DNA of 20,731 nt from Clostridia bacterium (GCA_017455945.1 JAFTLM010000040.1:1-20731), one strand, 5' to 3'; numbered from the stretch's first letter, positions 1 to 6,477 are shown. Notes: a model not told the origin generated them from the sequence alone. A program made the numbers and translations.

Positions 1-462
1 AGGATTTTCCTTTAGGTACAGCTCATATATGATTCTGTATTCCTTTGGGTCAAGCGAATCCAAAGCTTTATCCAGAGTTTTTAAATCCATTGAACGTAAA
101 ACCTCCTGTACAACGTCAACTGTCGTATCAGCAATAAGCTCTGCATATGTAAGGCTTTCCTCTTCCCCGGGATCAGAGACACCGTCATAAGCCACAATTC
201 CAAAGCCGTATTCTTTAGCTGTATCTGCCATGTATTGTTCGTGGCGCTCATCAACTCGGAATTTCTTTATTTGGCTTCGTGGAATCTCTACATTAACTTC
301 GATATTGTCACCGTACGGCAGTTTTATAAATCTCTTTTTCTTTCCCTTGGCACTCGAAAGGAAAGCATATGCCTCGCTTCCGCTAATTTTTCGAAAACGT
401 CTTTTACCGTCTTCGGAATAGATTTCTCCGTCTTTATCTTCGATGTAATAATATTTCTTCAT
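1..462 (-). CDS. Sigma-70-like / mobile-element regulatory protein, C-terminus off the left edge
   Basis: Reverse-strand translation from ATG 460-462 is open for 154 codons to the window edge, so the 3' end is missing. The start follows a clear AAAGGAGA at 469-476. The N-terminus is very basic and aromatic (MKKYYYIEDKDGEIYSEDGK), followed by a Lys/Arg-rich stretch at about residues 38-47 and an acidic linker at about 96-105. The last 35 visible residues (LRSMDLKTLDKALDSLDPKEY...YELYLKENP) resemble the segment just before the helix-turn-helix in sigma-70-like proteins of Firmicutes mobile elements (an L..L...E..II..LYL pattern). The HTH itself would lie beyond the edge, so the family call is an inference. 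It could instead be an unrelated element-encoded DNA-binding protein. No domain for core RNA polymerase binding is visible. The gene lies downstream of a small ORF and a hairpin that covers its ribosome binding site. Confidence 0.6.
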   Translation of the reverse strand, partial: MKKYYYIEDKDGEIYSEDGKRRFRKISGSEAYAFLSSAKGKKKRFIKLPYGDNIEVNVEIPRSQIKKFRVDERHEQYMADTAKEYGFGIVAYDGVSDPGEEESLTYAELIADTTVDVVQEVLRSMDLKTLDKALDSLDPKEYRIIYELYLKENP

Positions 463-464
463 TA

Positions 465-516
465 TTGATCTCCTTTGATTTTGAATTTTGGTTAGATTTC
501 AAAATCCGGAGATCAA
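465..516 (-). promoter_or_regulatory. Hairpin covering the ribosome binding site of the sigma-like gene
   Basis: Bases 465-473 pair perfectly with 508-516, and 477-485 pair perfectly with 498-506. This gives two 9-bp helices separated by a small asymmetric bulge (ttt against c), with a 12-base loop at 486-497. On the minus-strand transcript the 3' arm contains the AAAGGAGA that precedes the ATG at 462, so the folded leader would hide the ribosome binding site. The stop codon of the small upstream ORF (513-515) is in the 5' arm, so ribosomes finishing that ORF could open the structure. The base pairing is seen directly; the regulatory role is inferred. Confidence 0.6.
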
Positions 517-617
517 GGATATCGGGCTAAATGCTCTTGGTAAAGTTGATAAAACCTCATCCAGAACCACCTCAACCCCATTATGTGAGATGGCATTGTT
601 GCATAACTTTTTTTCAC
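513..617 (-). CDS. Small 34-residue ORF (leader peptide or small protein)
   Basis: A GTG at 615-617 follows a strong AGGAGGG (627-633) at a spacing of about 9 bases and opens 34 codons to a TGA at 513-515. The peptide begins MKKSYATMPSHIMG and ends YQEHLARYP. It is basic and rich in Trp, Tyr and Phe in the middle (LRWFWMRFYQLYQ), which could form one amphipathic or membrane-associated helix. I do not recognise a family. It lies directly upstream of the sigma-like gene with a gap of about 50 bases, and its stop codon falls inside the hairpin that covers the ribosome binding site of that gene. Support is a good ribosome binding site, protein-like composition and meaningful placement. It is too short for certainty and could be a regulatory leader whose translation matters more than its product. 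Confidence 0.45.
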   Translation of the reverse strand: MKKSYATMPSHIMGLRWFWMRFYQLYQEHLARYP

Positions 618-682
618 GAACTATAACCCTCCTTCAAGTAAACTTGCCGAAGTTTTTCGTGTATCCCCTTGCCAGAGAAAAC

Positions 683-751
683 AAAAAAGCCACCGGCAAG
701 ATAGCTGTTACATTTGAATAAATCAAATGAATTCTATCTTGTCGGTGGCTT
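683..751 (-). terminator. Rho-independent terminator, long two-part hairpin
   Basis: Bases 689-704 pair with 734-749 (16 bp, one G-T type mismatch). Inside, 711-717 pair perfectly with 723-729 around a 5-base loop. On the minus strand the outer stem ends in GGTGGC and runs directly into six U residues (683-688), which fits termination of the lexA-to-zinc-ribbon transcript. It sits about 115 bases past the last stop codon of that operon. The stem is longer than most terminators, so a small mobile repeat or RNA element is a less likely alternative. Confidence 0.65.
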
Positions 752-866
752 CACAACTTAGCTTTCGCAGTTCTGGCATTGCCAACCAAACTATATTACG
801 TTGACCTAAGACTCCGCTTTAACTTAGCACTGTTTCAGCCAGACGTGTCTTGTCGTTACGCTATTA
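752..866. other. Intergenic stretch, no gene recognised
   Basis: This 115-base stretch lies between the stop of the zinc-ribbon gene and its terminator. It holds a short tggc/gcca inverted repeat near 775-785 and the 11-base sequence tacgttgacct at 797-807, which recurs inverted at 3548-3558. No ribosome binding site with an open frame is visible on either strand. Together with the small ORF and two hairpins to its left, this accounts for the whole 463-866 gap. Confidence 0.5.
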
Positions 867-1064
867 TTAAATTGGTCTGAGTCTTCCCATTCCTTTCGGA
901 ATGGTTAATTCTATCAAATCATGTCTTCTGTTTTTATAGCTCCTAACCATCTGCAAGGCGCAACGTCGACACACATATCTGACCTTACCGTCATCTTTTT
1001 GATATCCGTCGTTTAGTTCACCACAGTTGGGACCAGTACATTGGTATGCTCGTCCATAGTCCAA
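867..1064 (-). CDS. Small zinc-ribbon protein, last gene of the SOS-type operon
   Basis: The frame from TTG 1062-1064 gives 65 residues with a C-x4-C pair (CTGPNC) near the N-terminus and a CRRC knuckle about 18 residues later, a plausible four-cysteine zinc site. The C-terminus is basic (VRSYKNRRHD) and ends GMGRLRPI. I do not recognise a named family; a nucleic-acid-binding or accessory role is only suggested by the cysteines and charge. The start is doubtful. The TTG has no ribosome binding site, while a good AAGGAG (1092-1097) sits 8 bases before an ATG at 1081-1083 in a different frame. The zinc-ribbon frame is open upstream of the TTG for about 14 more codons and there encodes another CxC (ICQCKT), but without ATG, GTG or TTG near the AAGGAG. 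A one-base frameshift near the start would explain this. The gene is about 80 bases downstream of the YolD-like gene. Confidence 0.6.
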   Translation of the reverse strand: MDYGRAYQCTGPNCGELNDGYQKDDGKVRYVCRRCALQMVRSYKNRRHDLIELTIPKGMGRLRPI

Positions 1065-1143
1065 TATTGTTTTGCATTGACATATTTGTTTCTCCTTATC
1101 CCTTATAATAACTCAATGAAGCTTAGATAAACCCCCCCAATGT

Positions 1144-1467
1144 TTATTTCCGCAATATTTTGAAATCAAAAATATCTGAAAATAATATTTTACAGTTATC
1201 AATGGTAATCGTTTTATATGTGTAGTCAATATCCCTTACAACACCATTGATTCTTTGGTAAGCATTATTTTCATAATATAGAGTCTCAACATTTTCGCCC
1301 TTTTTCACTTGACTAAGCCGTACTGAAAGCTGTATAGACTTTTCCTCAGACGGCAACCTTCTCGGAGTTTCCAATCTCTCTTGTTCGTGTAAAAGAGTCT
1401 CGTAGCCTTTCAATGCTGCAAACGGCATAAACTGCCTTGCACGCTCTGTTCTGCTATATCTCTCCAC
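1144..1467 (-). CDS. YolD-like protein
   Basis: This 107-residue protein has the YolD-like signature near its N-terminus (RARQFMPFAALKGYE, about residues 9-23), followed by a charged segment and a C-terminal beta-rich part (NGVVRDIDYTYKTITIDN). YolD-like proteins in Firmicutes are usually encoded beside UvrX/YqjW-type Y-family polymerases. They are thought to act as small polymerase accessory factors, by analogy with UmuD, but their biochemistry is not settled. Here the GTG start (1465-1467) lies inside the polymerase gene, overlapping it by 14 bases, which implies translational coupling and coordinated amounts. The length is typical of the family and the gene looks intact, with a TAA stop. 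Confidence 0.85.
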   Translation of the reverse strand: MERYSRTERARQFMPFAALKGYETLLHEQERLETPRRLPSEEKSIQLSVRLSQVKKGENVETLYYENNAYQRINGVVRDIDYTYKTITIDNCKILFSDIFDFKILRK

Positions 1468-2719
1468 CGTTGTGACCTCCTACTAATTTATTTCTTGTTC
1501 TCGCTGTGCACTTGTCCGTGTAGCTAATTCCTTTCAAAATCGCGTTTTTGCCGTATCTACGTTTTATATCCAATACGGTCTTTTGCAACTGCCTTTCCTT
1601 TTCTTCGGCAGTTAAGTCAGTAAACAAATCAAACGTAGCATAGCTCTCATCAAGCAAATCATTAAGCGAAATACCAATCTGACGTATTGGGTAGTTCGAC
1701 CTAACTATTTTCTTATAGCTTTCTGTAAAGCATTCCCGAAGTTTCTTATATGAGTTAGTTATCTCACGAAGTTTAACGCTCGTACCAGAAGGTGCAATCG
1801 CATCCTTTGAGTATCTGATAAATAGTGAAATAGAAGAACAGACGAGATGTTGTTCAAACATTTCAAGCACCAATGCATCTACCATTTCTTGCATAACGTT
1901 CATAGCGTCGTCGCTATTATAGTCCTCAAACAATATCTGACTGTTTGACAAAGATTTACTTTTGGAACGGTATGCGTGGATATCTGCAATAGTGCAAGGC
2001 TCCCGCCCCCATGCATGGTCTATTAGAAATTCGGCGTTTACACCAAACTCCCTATACATCCATGCCTCATCAAAATGAGCTACACCGTAAAGGTCATAGA
2101 TTCCTACCTTCGCAAGCCTTTTTGCTATTCCATTACCCACGTTCCAAATATCTGTTATCGGTCGGTGATGCCATATTGAACGCTTGAATTCTTCTTCATC
2201 AAGAACCCCGATAAAATCTTTAGCTTTCTTTGCCGTTATATCAAGAGCCACTTTGGCAAGAAACAAATTTGTGCCTATTCCGACTGTGGCTCGGATACCT
2301 GTCTCTTTGTATACCTCGTCAATAAGCATATTGGCGAGTTCCTTGTCGTTCTTTTTGTAAATGCGTTTATATTGCGTTATGTCAATAAAACATTCGTCAA
2401 CAGAGTAGACGTGGATGTCCTCCGCGCTGATAAATTTAAGATAAATTGAGTAAATATTAGCCGAATACTTCATATACAGCTTCATTCTCGGAACAGCTGT
2501 TATATATGAAACATTCGGCGAAATTTCAAATAATCTGCATCGATTTTTTATTCCCAAAGCTTTCATTGCGGGCGTGATAGCGAGGCAGATAGCCCCTTTA
2601 CCGCGTGACGGGTCGGCAACCACGAGATTGACTTTCATCGGGTCCAGTCCTCTCTCTACGCTTTCAACCGATGCGTAAAAGCTTTTTAGGTCAATGCACA
2701 GATAACTTTTTGTTTCCAT
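1454..2719 (-). CDS. Y-family translesion DNA polymerase (UvrX/YqjW/UmuC type)
   Basis: This 421-residue protein extends primers across damaged template bases. The N-terminus carries the first metal-binding Asp in CIDLKSFYASVE (Asp10), then the conserved strand with VVADPSRGKGAICLA, and the YSVDECFIDI motif with catalytic Asp108 and Glu109. Helix-hairpin-helix-like sequence (NVGNGIAKRLAKVGI) follows at about residues 190-210, then the little-finger region. A hydrophobic ATFDLFTD near the C-terminus is a plausible sliding-clamp-binding peptide. The tail with GISYTDKCTARTRNKLVGGHNGG is characteristic of the Firmicutes UvrX/YqjW branch rather than Pol IV. The start ATG is preceded by AAGGA at about 2731-2735 and lies 3 bases past the LexA stop; the 3' end overlaps the YolD-like gene. 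It stops at TAG, which shows that amber is a normal stop in this genome. It is presumably induced by DNA damage through the LexA-like repressor upstream. Confidence 0.92.
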   Translation of the reverse strand: METKSYLCIDLKSFYASVESVERGLDPMKVNLVVADPSRGKGAICLAITPAMKALGIKNRCRLFEISPNVSYITAVPRMKLYMKYSANIYSIYLKFISAEDIHVYSVDECFIDITQYKRIYKKNDKELANMLIDEVYKETGIRATVGIGTNLFLAKVALDITAKKAKDFIGVLDEEEFKRSIWHHRPITDIWNVGNGIAKRLAKVGIYDLYGVAHFDEAWMYREFGVNAEFLIDHAWGREPCTIADIHAYRSKSKSLSNSQILFEDYNSDDAMNVMQEMVDALVLEMFEQHLVCSSISLFIRYSKDAIAPSGTSVKLREITNSYKKLRECFTESYKKIVRSNYPIRQIGISLNDLLDESYATFDLFTDLTAEEKERQLQKTVLDIKRRYGKNAILKGISYTDKCTARTRNKLVGGHNGGEI

Positions 2720-2722
2720 ACA

Positions 2723-3331
2723 TCAGATCCTTTTGATTATATGCTCGGCAACACCCTGAACGTTGCACTCCTTTACAATGATGTCATCCATATTCTTATT
2801 TGCAGGGTGAAGTCTTATCTGTTTCTTTTCGGGTTCGGGGTAGAAATATTTGAGTGTTGTTTCGCCATCCACCAAAGCGACAACTATATCACCCGCAGAA
2901 GCAAAGTTCTGTTTTCTGACCACGACCAAATCTCCCGCCTCAATGCCTTTTTCTATCATAGAGTCTCCGTGAGTTCTCAGAATGAAAAAGTCACCTTCGC
3001 CAAAGAGAGATACGGGAAGTGAAACGTATTCCTCAAAATCTTCCTCGGCAAACTCGGGAGCACCGCACGATATGTTTCCGACAATCGGAACACGGACTCT
3101 CCTGTTATCCTGTTTTTTGATTCTTTCGGTCTTAATACACTTGCTGCTGTATTCAACCAAGCCTTTTTCATGCATCTCCATAAGATAGCGGTGCACTGTA
3201 CTCTTACTGATTTCAAGCTCACTCGCTATGTATTGGATTGACGGACTTGAATTGTAGTCGGAGTAGTAATCCTCAACACATTCTATTATCCTATCCATAA
3301 TTTTTTGATCTTTTTTTCTTATACCTGCCAT
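2723..3331 (-). CDS. lexA: LexA-like SOS repressor with S24 self-cleaving peptidase domain
   Basis: This 202-residue protein is the usual LexA length. Residues 1-70 form the LexA winged helix-turn-helix (SIQYIASELEISKSTVHRYL as the recognition region). After a short linker come the cleavage site in GNISCGAPEF (Cys89-Gly90), the nucleophile Ser124 in RTHGDSMIEKGI and the general base Lys161 in GETTLKYFYP. Cleavage at Cys-Gly resembles UmuD; most LexA proteins are cut at Ala-Gly. By family knowledge it represses SOS genes until RecA filaments stimulate autocleavage. It heads the operon with the translesion polymerase and the YolD-like gene, and a promoter plus a candidate operator lie directly upstream, which supports autoregulation. 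The ATG at 3329-3331 is preceded by GGAGGG (3335-3340). I cannot tell whether this is the host's only LexA or a dedicated local copy. Confidence 0.93.
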   Translation of the reverse strand: MAGIRKKDQKIMDRIIECVEDYYSDYNSSPSIQYIASELEISKSTVHRYLMEMHEKGLVEYSSKCIKTERIKKQDNRRVRVPIVGNISCGAPEFAEEDFEEYVSLPVSLFGEGDFFILRTHGDSMIEKGIEAGDLVVVRKQNFASAGDIVVALVDGETTLKYFYPEPEKKQIRLHPANKNMDDIIVKECNVQGVAEHIIKRI

Positions 3332-3346
3332 GCACCCTCCACAAAT

Positions 3347-3361
3347 AGAACAAATCGTTCT
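3347..3361. promoter_or_regulatory. Candidate LexA operator (AGAAC-N5-GTTCT)
   Basis: This is a perfect palindrome with 5-bp arms, AGAAC and GTTCT, around a 5-base centre, just upstream of the lexA ribosome binding site. It resembles the Gram-positive SOS box, whose core is GAAC-N4-GTTC, but the spacer is one base longer. It lies just downstream of the likely transcription start, a position where a bound repressor would block the polymerase. Binding is inferred. Confidence 0.6.
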
Positions 3362-3373
3362 TGATGTAAATAT

Positions 3374-3401
3374 ATTATATCATATTTTTGTATTTTGTCA
3401 A
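3374..3401 (-). promoter_or_regulatory. Sigma-A type promoter of the lexA operon
   Basis: On the minus strand there is a consensus TTGACA (3396-3401), a 16-base spacer and a consensus TATAAT (3374-3379), in AT-rich DNA. Transcription would start near 3367, just ahead of the palindromic operator candidate and about 35 bases before the lexA start codon. It is the only consensus promoter I found in the window. Confidence 0.85.
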
Positions 3402-3452
3402 GAGATATTATTAAGTTTGTAAGTATTTTTTTATTTTGCGTATAAAATCATC

Positions 3453-3481
3453 AAAAAAATCCCGTGTCTCCACGGGATTTT
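3453..3481 (-). terminator. Rho-independent terminator ending the carbohydrate operon
   Basis: Bases 3456-3466 (aaaatcccgtg) pair perfectly with 3471-3481 around a tctc loop. On the minus strand the stem is followed by seven U residues (3453-3459). It lies about 100 bases past the stop codon of the GH9-like gene and 50 bases before the lexA promoter, insulating the two transcripts. Confidence 0.88.
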
Positions 3482-3497
3482 ATCAAAATTTTTTTGC

Positions 3498-3554
3498 TTA
3501 TTCTTTGCCATAGTATTGGTCTATAACATCTGTCACAGTACCTCTTGAGGTCAA
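3498..3554 (-). other. Possible 18-codon micro-ORF or gene remnant
   Basis: Between the GH9-like stop and the terminator, a TTG at 3552-3554 sits about 9 bases after an AGAGG and opens 18 codons to a TAA at 3498-3500. The peptide ends TDVIDQYYGKE, which looks like a natural protein C-terminus. It could be the tail of an old gene removed by rearrangement or simply chance. I do not assign a function. Confidence 0.2.
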
Positions 3555-3579
3555 CGTAGTACACCTCTCGTTCTTCTAA

Positions 3580-5139
3580 TTATACCATGTAATTCACCGC
3601 GCAAAGTCCTGCGACGAAGCCTGCGCAATGGTGTATACCGCCCTCGTCGTCGAGGTACTTGGGCAGGTCGGTTTCGCGGCTTACGGGCGCAAGTCTGAAC
3701 TGCGGTGATGCGTCAAAGCCGTTCACTATAGTTCCGCAAAGCGAGTTCCAATCTCTTACAAAGCTATCGCCCACGCCCACAATAAGGCTCTTTCCCGCCA
3801 CGTTAAGCCCTGCAATCCACTGAAGATTTGCATTTGCAATATTGAGGAACTCGGCATCCTGCCAAAGCTCGTAGAACTTTGTTGCAAGCACGGCGGCGTA
3901 GCCGTAGATTTTGGCGTGACCGTGATACCAACCGCTGAAATACAGCAAGCCTTCATTTCCATAAACACCGGCAGGCAAGATACCGAATGGGCTGTTTTGG
4001 CAGGCGGGCTTAAAGAAATGATATGCGAAATCGTGCAGAACCTCTTTCCATATACCTACGTCACAATGATTGGGAAACAGTTCAGTCATTTCAACTATAG
4101 GCATCACCCAATAGGGCTTGTGCGCTCCGTGGTTATAGTTTTTATAGGGCAAGTCCCACGCTCCGCAATGGTAGTTTGCTTTTTCGGTGATTTTGCTGTT
4201 TGGGTAGGTATAAAAGTGCCCCCACAAACCGCACTCGGCGTTTTCTCTGCTGACGCGACGCGCCAATATTTCTTCTGTCAACGACACAGCTTTGTCCTTA
4301 ACTTCGGTTACTCCCGACTTATAAAGCGAGATAACCGCCGACAGATGCGCAAGAAGCTCTCTTGTTCTGAACTCGGTTATGGGATAGGTAAGACTATCCG
4401 CACCATGAGTTATTTCAAGCTCATTTCCTTCAAGCTTTTCTATATGAGGCTTGTAGGATTCCACAAACTCATAGCCCTTTTTTGCAATTTCCAAATAGCG
4501 GTCATCGCCAAGCACGTGAGCCACACGGGCAAGCACCGCAACGGCGTTTGCGCTGTTTTCAAAATCAACACTGTGGTTGTGGTGTATTTCGTGCATAAAT
4601 CCGCCGTTTTCTATCTGACACAGCGTGATATAATCCGCTGCGCGGCGAATATGATACAAAAGCCTTGCTTTGTCGCATTCGGGAAAGCACTTATCAGCAT
4701 AGAGGTCGCAAACAGCCTCAAGCATGATTAAGTGACTGCTAACCTCTTGGAGCTCGCTTCCACAATCGCGCCAGCCACCCTCAGAGTAGCTATTCGCGGC
4801 GCGGACATCAAGCTGGTAGAGCGAGCAAGGGTATATTGTCTTGTTCCACAAAAGACGATTTCCGATATGTATAAGAGTTTGTGTTTTGCAGATACTTTCA
4901 CGGTCTGAGAATACCTCTATTTCGTACTCTCCTGCGCTTTCAATATCTGAAAAATCAGCAACATACCAATGCTCGTTCCACTTTTCGCCCCAAAAAGTTA
5001 ATTTATCCTCAAGCACCTTTTGCTTGGTAACAGTGTTTGTTACGATAAAGCTTCCGTTTTTTATCTTACCTGTAACAAACGCTTTTTTTCTTGTTCCGAT
5101 ATCGTATCCTATCTGAGAATACAGAATCTTTGTTGACAT
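3580..5139 (-). CDS. Divergent GH9-like protein (Ig-like domain plus alpha/alpha-barrel)
   Basis: This is a 519-residue protein without a signal peptide, so probably cytoplasmic. Residues 4-95 resemble the N-terminal Ig-like domain of family 9 glycosidases (ILYSQIGYDIGTRKKAFV at the start, SAGEYEIEVFS near the end). The rest is helical with GH9-like landmarks: GGWRDCGSELQ at 121-131, where GH9 enzymes have GGWyDAGD, and LQWIAGLNVAGKSLIVGVG at 439-457, matching the GH9 segment with LG.NP...S...G.G. The usual second Asp of DAGD is Ser128, and the region that should hold the catalytic Glu (GIHHCAGFVAGLCAVNYM) has none in place. It may therefore use different residues, act on a different linkage, or be inactive. 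It starts at ATG 5137-5139 after AAAGGAG overlapping the stop of the GH2 reading frame, and is the last gene before the terminator. Confidence 0.7.
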   Translation of the reverse strand: MSTKILYSQIGYDIGTRKKAFVTGKIKNGSFIVTNTVTKQKVLEDKLTFWGEKWNEHWYVADFSDIESAGEYEIEVFSDRESICKTQTLIHIGNRLLWNKTIYPCSLYQLDVRAANSYSEGGWRDCGSELQEVSSHLIMLEAVCDLYADKCFPECDKARLLYHIRRAADYITLCQIENGGFMHEIHHNHSVDFENSANAVAVLARVAHVLGDDRYLEIAKKGYEFVESYKPHIEKLEGNELEITHGADSLTYPITEFRTRELLAHLSAVISLYKSGVTEVKDKAVSLTEEILARRVSRENAECGLWGHFYTYPNSKITEKANYHCGAWDLPYKNYNHGAHKPYWVMPIVEMTELFPNHCDVGIWKEVLHDFAYHFFKPACQNSPFGILPAGVYGNEGLLYFSGWYHGHAKIYGYAAVLATKFYELWQDAEFLNIANANLQWIAGLNVAGKSLIVGVGDSFVRDWNSLCGTIVNGFDASPQFRLAPVSRETDLPKYLDDEGGIHHCAGFVAGLCAVNYMV

Positions 5140-5151
5140 TATGCACTCCTT

Positions 5152-6474
5152 TTATTCAGCCTTGAATATAATACCAAGGCCGTAACGTCCGCTTGTGCGC
5201 GAGAAGATAGAAAGTCCCTTTTCGTCCTTCATTGTCAATGTAAGAGTAAAGCTTTCTTTGTCCTTGAGCTTAAGGAGAAGATCGGACGGGATGCGGATAT
5301 CGCAAAGCGTGCCGTAGGTTCCCGCTTCTTCAAGTAAGTCGTCCACGGGCTGGTAGTGGTGTGAGAGCGCACCGCGAGAGTCCGCGGGGTCATCTGAAAT
5401 ATAGATTTCATCAATAACCTTACCGTCGACGCTGACTTCAAGCATTCCGCCCCACTTATTGGCATCGGTCTGAACAAAGGAGTTTCTGTTTGCTCCGGGA
5501 TCGCAACGGTAGCCAAGCATATACGCAAGGTCGATATGCTCACCGCTTTCCTCTTCACCATAGTCGTGGCTCATAGGATGACGTGTGGATGCCTCGAACA
5601 CGAGTATGAGGCTGTCGGCATTCTCGAATTCGGGAATGTCCGATGTCTTTATTTCTGCCTCAAAGCTTCCCTTGCCAAGTCCGCTGACCTTTCCCATTGC
5701 TGTGGGTATTGTATTCTTGAAGCTTGACGAAAGCTCGGAAGGAGCAACCACAAGCGCGTTCTTTTCACCGTCGACATCAAAGAGGATAGCGTTCTGCATA
5801 ACTCTTTCATCACCGTCAAAGAGTCCGAAAGTGAGCATTGCCACGCCGTCGTGGGTGGGAACGGTAAAGTCTATCTGTCCTGCAGAGAAAGTTCCGTAGC
5901 CCGACCATACAACACCAATTTCGCCGCCGTCGGCAATGAAATCGCCGTCAATAGGGTCTTGGCAGGTAAGCTGCCAATCTATGCGAAGGAGCTTGCCGTG
6001 GCGTTCATCTGTAAAGCTTGAACCGAAGAGAGGCACGCTTATTTCGTCGCCTTCTTTAACGGTAGTCATAGGCGCAAAGTCACAGCCGAGGTAGTCTTGG
6101 CTATGCAGATCCTTCAATGTCATACCGTATTGGTCGTATCCGAGGTCCTTGTCGCCGTTGTCTATCTTGTAATAGCCGTTGAACTCGTTTACAACGTCGT
6201 GGAACTCGGTGAAAACGAAGCCGCAGAGCTTATCGTGAAGTCTGAACTCGTTCATCATATACTTATACTGCCACGAAATGTCGCTTTCGCCCGCGTTACC
6301 CTTGATTCCCCATACGTTTCCGCATTCGCTGTTCATACAGGGCACGTCCTCCATTGTATAGCCGTGGGCGTAGTTACGCTGACCGCCAACGAACGCGCCG
6401 TCGCAGAATCTGTCTACAACGTCCTTTACGCGCTTATAGCCGTTGGAGTAGAAGTGCCATGTGTTAACGTCGGT
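5152..6474 (-). pseudogene. GH2 glycoside hydrolase, C-terminal part downstream of an in-frame amber codon
   Basis: This stretch continues in the same frame, without any base shift, from the codon after the amber at 6475-6477. It begins TDVNTWHFYSNGY and carries the probable GH2 nucleophile Glu474 (whole-frame numbering) in CMNSECGNVWG. The barrel end GFVFTEFHDVVNEFNG follows, and then a beta-rich C-terminal region to about residue 864. The first in-frame ATG is at 6352-6354, within the barrel and without a ribosome binding site, so an independent functional start is unlikely. Conservation on both sides of the stop shows that one gene was split, recently or in the assembly only. It ends at TAA 5152-5154, which overlaps the ribosome binding site of the GH9-like gene. 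Confidence 0.8.
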
Positions 6475-6477
6475 CTA
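6475..6477 (-). other. In-frame amber (TAG) inside the GH2 gene
   Basis: The minus strand reads GAC CAT ACA TAG ACC GAC GTT, with recognisable GH2 sequence in the same frame on both sides. A change from CAG (Gln), TAC/TAT (Tyr), AAG or GAG would create it. TAG also ends the polymerase gene and the agarase-like gene, so it is not a general sense codon here. Confidence 0.9.

Noticed and set aside
235..721. Plus-strand open frames of 63-77 codons near the left edge
   Set aside because: They are antisense to the sigma-like gene and the small ORF, which have good ribosome binding sites on the minus strand. The plus-strand frames have none and show no motif.
1131..1137. Seven-C homopolymer after the YolD-like gene as a phase-variation tract
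   Set aside because: It lies in the gap between two genes and not in a coding frame or between promoter elements, so length changes would have no evident switch effect.
6475..6477. Pyrrolysine or genome-wide amber recoding as explanation of the internal TAG
   Set aside because: TAG ends the Y-family polymerase gene (1454-1456) and the agarase-like gene (9288-9290) at natural protein ends, and nothing in the window encodes a pyrrolysine system. A nonsense mutation or sequence error is simpler.
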